Source: Blasia pusilla (lineage: Eukaryota > Marchantiophyta > Marchantiopsida > Blasiales). From it: DNA of 64,000 nt. Location: positions 13,454,001-13,518,000 of the forward strand of contig CM114271.1 in assembly GCA_050084515.1 (NCBI GenBank). The letters run 5' to 3'. The notes under the pieces were generated by a model, which saw only the letters and a list, made by a program, of their open reading frames with translations, did not search any database and was not told the origin of the DNA. Positions 13,201-22,849 of this stretch are shown here, in pieces. Positions within the stretch are counted from its first letter, which is position 1. Each line of letters begins with the position of its first letter. The position numbers and the translations under genes were made by a program.

Positions 13201-15127
13201 TGAACACATTCGAGAACTTGCTCCAAGTTCTTGCATTGACACATGAAGTTAAGAACCTAAAAACATCTACGCCACTCGATGACGGGCGGACTTGACAACC
13301 TATTCGAGAAGCTCCTTCTTCTTTTTGGCGAAGTCTCATTTCTTCACGTCGCCAATGTCCTCATTGACATCCCCCTACAGAAAAATTTGATTCTTAAACA
13401 TAGTCATGAATTCGGGGTTCTTCACCGGCTTATCCCGGATGTCATTCAACCATAGCTCATAGTCCTTAGCGGACTCAAGGCTTGCCTCCTCTATAATTGG
13501 CTCAATTCTCATGAGCTCGGCTTGAAGACATTGAATCATCAATTTTCCCAACAACCGCAATGCATACTAGAAGGACCATTCTCTCAACCCTTGAGAGATA
13601 AAAAGGTCCAACACCCCCTCGAGATGGTGTGTCGATTTTTTCTCTACCTCCGTTCCCTTGAGAATGATCTTCATGAGTCTTATCCGCCTGAATATCAAAA
13701 TACCTGAAAGGGCAAACGTGTAAACCAGATCCAACGACACCTTCTCTCCTATGCATCCATGCGGGTCCTTGTCCCTCTTTCGTTACTATTTTATGATGGC
13801 CTTCAACTCCTTGTAAAAGTTTGGGCTGAGCCTAGGGTTCAGCAAGGCGATGTAGTGTTGCATCTTGTTGGCTAAGTACTTGGTCCTTGCCGACACAACA
13901 GCCTGTATGAATTTTTCCCTCTTAGAAGCTGAAACATTCTCTCTGCGCTCCAGCTCCAGTGTCGCGCTTCTCTTTGCTGCGTGGATTTTCAACGAGCACA
14001 TAATTGTAACAGCTGAATTTTGGGAGATGTATGTGTTTGCCCAAGTCTTTTTCTTGATTTGTGCTCCTTTTGCGAGCATCTCATTCACCCACTCCTCTCC
14101 CAGGAATCCTTTGTATTACGCAGGGCGCGTTATAAGCACCTTCTTCACTCGGTCGCATTCCTGGATCCAATGATGTATCACATTCCCTTTCAACACGATG
14201 TTGCAAGGTACAATACTTTTTTAGAATGTTCCCACATGCAACCTGTAGGTTTTCGACATGTTGCGAAAATACTGTCAGCCATACTAAAATATAGATCAAA
14301 TAACAGAAGCGTGTGACCCATTGGAGTCCGACGAGTTGAAATTAATGGGTGGAAAAGAGCCCCATTGGCTTACGGCTTCTTGAGTCTCAGCAACCCGTCA
14401 TAGTTTGACGCGTTACACCACTGGGAAAAACTACATTCCTGGATGCAATCCGTTGGAAACCGACGGGTTGCATACATTCTATCTCAGTACCACACTTCGA
14501 GGCCATGTATTTTCAAATGATAAATTAGATATTTTACAACCCGCCACAGTCCGACAGGTTGCAATTCCCCAACAACTTGTAAACTCTAAAGCACCTTCTA
14601 GACTCTTAAGCAACCCATCAGAGTCCGATGGACTGCACCACTAGGGAAAACTTTGATCGTGGATGCAACCCATCAGACTCTGACGGGTTGCAATTTCCTA
14701 GCAACTTGTAGATTCTCAAGCACCTTCAAGGCTCTAAAGTAACTTGTCGGAGTTCGACGGGTTCTTTTGGTCCAAGATCATGCTTATATTGAATAAATTT
14801 TGTTGAAGTTGCAACCCATCGGATTCGGACGGGTTGCGCTTGAACTAATATAGCCCTAATAGGAACACTTTTGAAAAAGAATTGCACTCGGGTGTGAATG
14901 GCCTTGGAACCCATCGGAGTCCAATGGGTTGCAAGAGAATCTTTTGAATAAAAGTAAGAGGTCTTTGGGAAATGGGATACGCAATCCGTCAAAGTCTGAC
15001 GGGTTGCATATTCGCCAGGGAAGAAGTACTTGTCTTGCAACTCGTCGAAGTCCGACGGGTTGCTGATCTAGTAAATAATTTTTTTACTGAATCAAAAAGC
15101 AACAACCTATCGGAGTCCGACGGGTTG
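10219..15127. repeat. Dispersed family of ~27-bp hairpin (palindromic) repeats
   Basis: About 26 copies of an imperfect inverted repeat with left arm GCAACCCGTCGGA, a short centre and right arm TCCGACGGGTTGC. Approximate starts: 10,219; 10,332; 10,481; 10,592; 10,693; 10,767; 10,896 (partial); 11,834 (short); 11,915; 11,971; 12,021; 12,071; 12,130; 14,238; 14,313; 14,390; 14,445; 14,536; 14,610; 14,665; 14,739; 14,811; 14,906; 14,981; 15,037; 15,103. In the dense clusters they are spaced 50-95 bp start to start. Mutations often occur in both arms, keeping pairing: the copy at 10,767 has AAACCGTCGG/CGACGGTTT and that at 12,130 has GTTG/CAAC. The clusters avoid the coding-like pieces of the minus-strand pseudogene and fill its apparent introns and 3' flank. 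Function unknown. Confidence 0.9.
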
Positions 15128-16008
15128 AAAACCTACCAAATTTGGAAAAATATTTACAAAATTCTTACGTGTTCATTAAGTGCATGGCCATGTCCACCGT
15201 GGCCATGTGATTCGGGAAGGGATGGAGGATCACTGCCCTCATGCAAAAATGAACCTCCAGGGAGTTTGGACGCTCTGATGCAAGTTGCGACCACGCCATG
15301 AATCTATGGTTGTCATCCCACATGAAGAAGTACAAAATCTGCATCCACTTGTATTGCATTTCTGCAACTGCCTTCCGGATCTCTACGTCCCTCACTCTCC
15401 AAAATGCATCCAAGTTCTCCAGGTCTTCCTCAATAACCAAGGCCTATGTTCCATGTTCATCATAAGGCTGAACATAGAAAGGAGGAAAGTTATCTACATA
15501 TGAAGTCGTTGCAGCTGACTGCTTCAACTTCTCAATGTCTTCATCGGACTGAATCTCTCAAATGTATTCCATAGTCTGGAGTGGACAGAGGGGAATCCTT
15601 GGGGCATTAGGGCCATCCACCATTGCCATTTACTTCATAACGTGCGCGAATGTCAACAATATCAATTCCAATTTTCATTCCAATGAAAAGCAATGGAATG
15701 AACCGAAACAAATGTCGAAGAATGCATACCCGCTCGAAAATTGGGTCGGTGTTAAGGTCGGCGAGTTGCCACGGCCACAGCCTTTTCCTTCCTGGCTTTG
15801 GCCAATTCGGCTTTCCGGTAGGCGGCGTCCTACCTCTTCTTATGGTTGATCTGAGCCTCCATCCGTTTCTTCTCCGCCTTTGCAAGTAGTTTTGCTTCCC
15901 TCCTCGCCTCTTGCTTTGTGAGCTTCTCAAGAGCAAGCTTTGCCACCAACTCTTGCTTCCGCATTTTGATTTCGAAGCAAGAGTTGGTGAAAACTCTTGC
16001 TTCGACAC
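11251..16008 (-). pseudogene. Broken beta-class DNA methyltransferase-like gene, multi-exon
   Basis: Read on the minus strand, coding-like pieces follow one another: a Lys/Glu/Ala-rich coiled-coil stretch (about 15,970-15,760); 15,440-15,165; 14,180-13,375 (one frame with a few stops); 13,339-12,785 (one frame across a single TGA near 13,114); about 12,660-12,223; and a last piece (about 11,770-11,251) ending in an acidic tail and stop. The 12,660-12,223 piece contains DLLIVDLSLGF, then DTILDWNTPFTYDHIAL and GCFLVLTGG. It ends at a strong GTAAGT donor after one frame slip. The last piece contains SSTLMQTLMELCSRPSGLVL, DLVDLFHVS and a GRNILCLES stretch. This order (DPPY-like motif IV first, SAM-binding motif I later) is that of beta-class N4C/N6A DNA methyltransferases. 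Key residues (DPP, GxG) are degenerate, and stops and frameshifts are present. I treat it as a pseudogene; whether it is host-derived or mobile is open. Confidence 0.45.
14417..14700. repeat. Local duplication within the hairpin-repeat cluster
   Basis: The segment reading CACCACTGGGAAAAACTACA at 14,416 recurs as CACCACTAGGGAAAACTTTG at about 14,636. Each is followed by a hairpin repeat and then by an AGCAACTTGTAGA-like block (14,571; 14,699). Thus a unit of about 220 bp with two to three hairpins was duplicated, which is one way this cluster grew. Confidence 0.6.
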
Positions 16009-16059
16009 GTAACCGCTCCTAGATCTCCTCTCGCCTTACGTCTTCAGCCAGAAGGAAGT

Positions 16060-16145
16060 TGGGTTAAAGGAAGTTTCCTCTCTCCTTCTCTCCTCTCTTC
16101 CTCTCTCCTCTCTCCTCTCTCCTCTCTTCCTCTCTTCCTCTACTC
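16060..16145. repeat. CT-rich low-complexity tract
   Basis: Imperfect TCTCC/TCTTCC repeat just upstream of the gypsy 3' end at 16.2 kb. Confidence 0.8.
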
Positions 16146-16149
16146 TTAC

Positions 16150-17278
16150 CGCGCCTCCATATGGAATGTGTAATACCACCTCGATCTTATTTAAGTTCCT
16201 CGGAGACAAGAGATATGCCCCACGTGTACATAGGATGGGTAGTCGAATATTTATACTTGCTCAAGTGGCATGGATGATATGAGGGCGATTAACAATGGTG
16301 CCACATGTGCACCTGATCTTCTTACTCTTACCATCTTAGAGGTGTATGCCACAAATAGTTGAGATGGGTGGCTATCTAGAGTAAGACTCTTAGAGGGACC
16401 TAACTACCATCTAGGGGGCGATTTGAGATATTTAGGTGATGGCTTGCCTCCATGATTATATTCATTGGATGTTTGAGTTAGATTAGTATTTGTGTGTTGA
16501 TTATTGACAGCGATGTGTATGCATACGAACATTGTCATGCCTTTTTTATAGTGGAACAACAAGTTACTATGCGATGTTTTGGTAGAGATTAGAGGCATAG
16601 TCCAATAGGTCATGGATGACCTGCTAGTGAATAGGATAGCCTCCTATAATAGGTTTCCCTTTTGTGTAAATCCATTTTGAGGTCATATGAGGAACTTATT
16701 ATTCCGAGCAAGTTCCCCAATTATGTGAGCTTTAACTTTTTTTATGGAAGATGGCTCTTGACCCACTATTGTAGTTTTAGGGTCAATTGGTGACTTTGGT
16801 GTGCAAGTCACCAAGGGGAGGACTTTGAGGAAGACTTTGCAATTGGTGCACATGTCACCAAAGGGAAAGACTTTGAGGAAGTCTTGCAAGAGGACCAAAG
16901 GGAGGACTTTTGGAAAGACTTTGAGGAGAACCAAAGGGAGGACTTCGGGAGAGGGGATACATCTCAAGGAGAGTGAGCTTGGAGATCTCATTCTCTCCTT
17001 ATTGAACCTTTTGAGCATGAGGCGGCAGAGATATGGTACCTCTTACCTTGTGAATAACCTCATCCTCTCACCATGAGAGTGGGTTTGGTTTGACAAGAAA
17101 GAAAGAGTGAGTGTGCATGAAAGCCATGGAGCTTTTTGTGTGTTGTGTCAGATTTTTCATCCATTTTATTGGAGATATTTGGTGACAGCTTGCATCCATG
17201 ATTATATTCGGTAGATAATTGAGTTAGGCTAGTATTTGTGTGTATTGATTAGTGAGAATAATCTGTATGTGCGAGACA
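16150..17278 (+). mobile_element. 3' end of a gypsy element of the same family (3' UTR, PPT, LTR)
   Basis: 16,280-16,415 matches the post-PHD 3' untranslated part of element B (GCCACATG...GCACC, CTTCTTACTCTTA, GAGGTGTATG). It ends in a purine tract CTAGGGGGCGA. The LTR then runs from TGAGATATTTAGG (16,424) to GCGAGACA (17,278), about 855 bp. It contains a diverged copy of the 125-bp unit at each end (from 16,424 and from about 17,160). The polyprotein part is missing. Plus orientation. Confidence 0.75.
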
Positions 17279-17621
17279 TCTTCCTTCATATCCTATTCTT
17301 CAATATGATCTTCTTTCTTTTCTTCCTATGAGTCAACTTCCTTTAAGTCTCGATATGTACAGTTTTTCATCAGCGCTCGTAAGTACACGATATTAGATCA
17401 GCTCCCAAATGGTTAAAAAAATATACAGGTCTCGAGTTCGTTGGTATGGTCAAAGATATGGTGGTAACCAATTTTCCTCATTTTCAAAGAGAATGTCAAC
17501 CAACTTAAACAAGTCCTTGGGATTTGGTTTTTCACATTTGGCTTCATCCACAATTCCACATCCTAGATTCAACTCCCGCTTAGATTTTTTCCTAAATGCC
17601 TAAAGGAAAAAATATGTTTTC

Positions 17622-18095
17622 TCCATAACATGGATAATGACTTACCACTAGACCTTACTTGTTATAGTCTGCTTGAAACTCTTTATCATCTCCATTATAG
17701 CTTCCATCACAAAATAGAGCATTCTCGTAAGCTCAAAGTGCCTTAAATCAATAGGGAACATCAACTATGGCAAGCATGTAATCCCTTTTCATGACTAATA
17801 TTGACTCTGATTTCAACATTTTTGACATCCTTGCAAACCAAAATATACTCACTTTACTTCTCCATAACATGGATAATCATAAACCACTAGACCTTACTTG
17901 TTATAGTGTGCTTGAAACTCTTAATCATCTCCAAATAGCTTCCATCACAAAATGGAGCATTCTCGTAAGGCTCAAAGTGCCTCAAATCAGTAGGGAACAT
18001 CAACTATGGCAAGCATGTAATCCATTTTCACGACTATGATGTCAACATTCTTGATATCCTTGCAAACCAAAATATACTCACTTTGAGTTTTGTCA
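17622..18095. repeat. Direct tandem repeat, unit ~239 bp, about two copies
   Basis: CTCCATAACATGGATAAT at 17,621 recurs at 17,860. The whole intervening block (CACTAGACCTTACTTGTTAT, CATCACAAAAT, GGCAAGCATGTAATCC) is repeated at high identity, and the tail CAAACCAAAATATACTCACT also occurs twice (17,834; 18,065). No coding content recognised. Confidence 0.85.
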
Positions 18096-18099
18096 TGTA

Positions 18100-18815
18100 A
18101 AACCTAGGTGTTGGTTTCAAGCCCTATCCTTGTACTAGCTGCATTTGTTGAAACCAATCTCTTCCCACCACTTTGTACAACATTGAAACATTATGTGAGA
18201 AAGCCTTTGGAATTTGAACTCCAATTGGCATCTCATCATCCTCCTCTACTTACTTCTTTCCCTTTCCCTTGCCCCTAGCACCTTTCCAATGCATTTTGAT
18301 CTTAACTCATCAAGAAAGAAGAAACAAAAGTTAGAACCTCCACAATAAAAAAGAGCTCGACAGCCTAGATAAAATAATACATGCAACCAATCATACCACT
18401 CTCAGAAGAAATTTCATTGCATAAAAGATGATGCAATCAATCACACTTGTAAGCACTCCTCAAAGTGATTGTAATTGGATGCATGAGAAGTCATGCATTG
18501 GATCATAGGTTGGTAGCACTCCGCAAAATGATCAACCATATGAGATGTCATGCAACCGATCACTATCCTTGTCGTGTGCCTACTCTCCTTGAACGTCAAT
18601 CTTAGTGTTGCGGAAGCGTACGTTCAGTAGGACACTCTCTCATCGCCAATCTGCACCCAAATGCACTCATCTTAGTCTGGCTTTAGGTCAAGCGGCCTTC
18701 CAACCCATCGGGTCCTCAACCCAGCATCTAATCAAGCTCAACCTTCCCTCATTCCTAGGTGCCCAACACGGCAAGTCCTTCAAGACTTGGAACAGACTTT
18801 CTGGTTAGTCCAAGA
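18100..18815. other. Intergenic, nothing recognised
   Basis: Flank between the tandem repeat and the 3' LTR of element A. A short ATGCAACCAATCA-like motif recurs three times (about 18,381, 18,431, 18,552) as a minor repeat. No gene seen. Confidence 0.35.
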
Positions 18816-19574
18816 TGTCGTGCGCATACACATCGCTACACAACATACATCGCTGTCACTGAACACACACACAAACACGCACGATCCCATGCTAACTCAT
18901 GGCATCCAAACAACGAGACAAGAAGTACCAAATATCTCCAATAAAGTAAGATCCAATCTCTCTCTACACAATCTCACACCATAGCTCTCAAAGGTGCGCA
19001 CTCTCTCTCATGTCAAACCAAACCCACAAATGAGAGGCTTGGGTTACACTCACAAGGCAAGGGACCATAGCTCCGCCGCCTCATGCCAAGAGGTTCAACA
19101 AAGAGAGAATGAACTCTCAAGCTCTCTCTCCTTGGGATATATACCCTTCCCCTCTCCCAAGCTCTCTCCATGGTAACCTATTCTCCCAAGTCACCTCTTT
19201 GGCTCTTGACCTGATGTAGGAGGTCAAGGGCCAATTACAAGTAAAGTCAATCATATACTCAAAATGGTACTTACCTAAAATAGTAAGTTCCTCAATATGG
19301 CTCCAAATGAGCCAAAACAAAGGGGAAACCTACTCTCTCAGGTTTCCCGGGGCCTCAGCAGGTCATCCTCGACCTCCTAGGCCTGTCCTCCACTACTCTT
19401 GAAGACGCTCTACTAGATCTCACTGATCTATCCTAAAGGACGTGACAGCTATCGTGCGCATACACATCGCTACACAACATACATCGCTATCATCTAACAC
19501 ACACATAAACACGCACGATCCCATGCTAACTCATGGCATCCAAACAACGAGAAAAGAAGTACCAAATATCTCCA
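18816..19574 (-). repeat. 3' LTR of element A with 125-bp terminal direct repeats
   Basis: On the plus strand it starts TGTCGTGCGCATACAC and ends AAATATCTCCA (TG...CA). It is followed by the purine tract of the element (read on minus: TAGGGGGGCGAT). The first 125 bp (18,816-18,940) and last 125 bp (19,450-19,574) are near-identical direct repeats, each itself bounded by TG...CA or a one-base variant. The 509-bp core lies between. Elements B and the 16.4-kb copy show the same plan. Confidence 0.8.
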
Positions 19575-19763
19575 ATCGCCCCCCTAGCTGGTGGTTAGGT
19601 CCTTCTAACTCCAGATAGCCATCTATCCCTACCTACCATGACATACATCTCTCGAACACTAAGAGCAAGAAGGCCGGGTGCTCATGTGGCCTCATCGTTA
19701 GTCACCTTCTTGTCATCCATCTCAGAGAAAAAGTCAGGATCGAAAACCTACCTAGTATCTCCT

Positions 19764-21450
19764 CTATGTACATCTGGGACACATCCATCGTCCCTGAGGA
19801 ACCCTAGTGAGAGGTGGCGTCAGACATACCATATGCCAACCTCTCGAAAAACCATCACAGACTAGCATCGTGGCCGCACCACGGGCAGAACCACACAACA
19901 TACAACGCAAGCCTGCAGGAACTACTGCTAAGCTCGGATCTATTGTACTATCAACGTTAGGAAGGTGACATGGCGCACAAATACGCACATGGTCCTTCCA
20001 TACCATACCATCGCGTCCCTCCAGCAAGAGAACACCGGATGGCAAAACGTCACGCACTCTCAAGATAGTGCGCCCTGCAGTCACATCCAACGTCGTCGGT
20101 GCCGTCTGCTGCAAGTAGACATAATCTCCTTGATGAAACCTCCGGATAGTTGGTCGTAACCACCACCCCGAATAGTCGCATACCTCAACGTATCTCGATG
20201 CTGCGCAATCGCCAAGTTCTCGAACGCCATGGGCATCACTCTCTGAAACAACTCAGCCCTCTGAGAACATGCTCGCACCCATACATCTGGGTCATCAAGG
20301 TCCAGCACCTCACCAGCATCTCGATGAATGGCCGCAGGTAAATCTGGCTCTCGGCCATAAAGTAGCAAGTACGGTGAATAAGACGCTAAGGATGCCTGCC
20401 TGCTGAATCTATATCCCATCGCCAACCATGGAAACTGGAGGTCCCAATCTCCTAGGTGCCCTCTCTACAAGCCATACTTGCGTAAACCCCTCTTTACCGT
20501 TTGCACAACTCTCTCCGCTAATCCATCCGCCTCGGGATGATCTCACGAAGTCGTGCGGTGGTCGATCAGTGCCTGATCACACAAGGCCTGGAACTCACCA
20601 CGAAACTCGGTACCTTGGTCTATCAACACCTCAGCCGGTGCGCCATAATGACTCAGCACTCTGTCAAGGAAGGCATAAGCTACTCCCTCACTCGCTTTGT
20701 CAGGCAATGCAACCAACTCGATCCACTTCGAGAAGTGCTCGACCATCACCAACACATAACGACTGTGACGCTCTGTCAAAGGAAAAGGTCCTGCGAAATC
20801 CAAACTCCATCTATACCCTAAGCCCATGATCGGTAATGGATGCAACTGTGGAGTCGGAGCATTGAACGATGCTCGGACCCGATCACACACCATGCACCTG
20901 GCAACAAATTGTTGAACGTCAGTCTGCATGCCTTGCCACCAATACTGAATCTAGAGCAAGCTATACGTCCGCTTCACCCCAAAGTGACCCAACTCCTCAT
21001 GGGCATGCTGGACTAGTCCTGCTCTCAGCGAAGGATATGGCACTACGCATACTCTGCCATCCTCACAAACCCTCAAAATATGTGTTCCCTCCCAACGGAA
21101 TCGTCTGGCCCGCTGTAGGATCCGATCTCGCTCTCTAGCACCCACAGTGCTCGCAACGCTGCGTGTACGAAGGTACTCCAAGACTATTCCATCATCATGA
21201 ATATCTCGGCCACCTGTCGTCTCCTCACTGGCCTCGGGATCCAAGGACTCTTGACTAGATCTCCCCATCGAAGTCTCCACACTCTGGCTCTCAATAGCCA
21301 ACATGCCTAAATAGGCTGACGTGTGCCATCCTGGCACTGACTCCTCATCACTCTCTCCATGCCATCGAGCTCCAGTCGCATCTCGCTGACTCGGGCATGG
21401 GTTACGACTCAACCCATCTGCATCCTGGTTGAGCGTCCCAAGTCTATGTA
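19764..21450 (-). pseudogene. Element A integrase with C-terminal PHD finger
   Basis: The integrase inserts the retroelement cDNA. The zinc-binding domain has HAHEELGHFGVKRT followed by CMVC (about 21,020-20,890). The catalytic core carries the D,D,E residues in LDFAGP, DQGTEF and DGLAERVVQ (about 20,830-20,490). A C-terminal module includes GDYVYL and ILRVRDVLPSGV (about 20,130-20,040). The chain ends with a PHD finger: CMLC, then VCDG, GWHMVC, LTPPL and WMCPRC directly before TAG at 19,766. The fourth ligand is Phe instead of Cys (CDGF). Several in-frame stops and shifts interrupt it. Chromoviruses carry a chromodomain at this place; here a PHD finger takes that position. Confidence 0.85.
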
Positions 21451-22774
21451 CCACCTGAAAATCATACTCCTGCAACAATAGAGCCCATCTCGCAAGCTTT
21501 CCTGTAAGCTTGTCGGACTCCATCAACCACTTCAGTGGTTGATGATCAGTGATGATGGTAAAGGGGTTGCCTGAATAAGTAACACCTGAAATGCGCGATA
21601 GCCCACACCGCAGCCAAGCACTCACCCTCATACGAGCTGTACTTCGCCTTTGCAGCGTTGTTCGAGCGGCTAGCGTAAGCCACCACGAACTTTCTACCCT
21701 CATCATCATGCTGGGTGATCACCGCTCCAAGCCCCAACATGCTCCAATCTGTGTGCAACTAGAAAGGACGCCCCCTGATCGGTCTCCTCAAGATGGGCGT
21801 AGACGTCAACCTGTCCTTGAGCAACTGAAATGCTCGCTCCTGCTCATCCCCCCAGTGCCACTTGTGATCCACCTTAGTCAGCAAGGTCAGTGGCTTCGCA
21901 ATCGAACTAAATTCCTTGACGTATCGCCGATAGAAGATCGCCAATCCCATGAATGCGCGAACCCGGCTCACATCTGTAGGGCGTGGAATGCGTGAGATAG
22001 CCTCTACCTTCATTTGTTGAACACCAAGGCCCCCTGGGTATATCGTATGACCCAAGTACTCAATCTGGTCGTAGAAGAACTTGCACTTGCCTGGATTTAG
22101 CTTCAGCCCATGTAATTGCAATCGTTGAAACACCTCCTCTAGATGTCGCTCATGCTCCTCAACGGTGGCGCTAAAGACTACGATATCATCAATATAATAC
22201 CTAGCAAAATCCAGACCAGCCAAGATCCTATCCATCACCCTCTGAAACTCAGCCGGGGCGTTCTTTAACCCAAATGGTAAGAACCGCCACTGGTACAAAC
22301 AATCCTTCCTGTGAGGATCAATGCCCCAAAATGCCACCATACACTTTTGTCCTCCAACTGATAGGCGGTTGATGGTATCTCGGCTCATAAATCAATGAAT
22401 CAAGACCTTTGCATGACCAATCGCATCAAAGATCTCCTCAGGGGTGGGCATGGCATACCTATCGGACTTCGTCTGCCGATTGATAGGCCAGTAATCCCCA
22501 CACATCCGCCTATCCGTCCAGTTGCCATGCACATCCTTCTTGGCGGGCATGATAGTGGCAGATGCATACTCCCCAAGTCCTGGCTCCTACTCTGAATTAG
22601 AGCCCTCTCCATATCACTGTACCTGTAGGGTCGTCGGAAGATTGGCGTATCACTCGACAACTCAATGCGGATCCCCGGTCCCTTCAGCATACCCAAATCC
22701 TCCATGCTAAACGCAAAGCAGCTCCTATAACTCTTGAGGAACTCATGTATTCGGCGCCCCTCTCCTCCTGTCAA
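21450..22774 (-). pseudogene. Element A reverse transcriptase and RNase H
   Basis: Copies element RNA into DNA and degrades the RNA strand. The start of RT reads MPAKKDVHGNW, MCGDYWPIN and FDAIGHAKV (about 22,570-22,400). It is followed by FLPFGLKNAPAEFQRVMDRI and the catalytic YIDDIVVF (about 22,200). The connection region has FMGLAIFYRRYVKEFS. RNase H shows GLGAVITQHDD, YASRSN, ECLAAVWAIAHFRCYL and TDHQPLKWLM (21,740-21,490). The region just upstream (FAFSMEDLGMLKGPGI) follows the methyltransferase domain. A frameshift near 22,570 and another near 21,600 break the frame. Confidence 0.9.
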
Positions 22775-22849
22775 CTAAGGGCCCATATCTGGCTCCCAAG
22801 TCTCCATTGTGACTACGGTAGGACTCTCCGGCCCAGGTATCGGTGGTTG

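Noticed and set aside
14238-15127. CRISPR-like appearance of regularly spaced palindromic repeats
   Set aside because: The repeats are imperfect, the spacing varies from 55 to 95 bp, some spacers are duplicates of each other, no cas genes exist, and the context is a plant nuclear genome.
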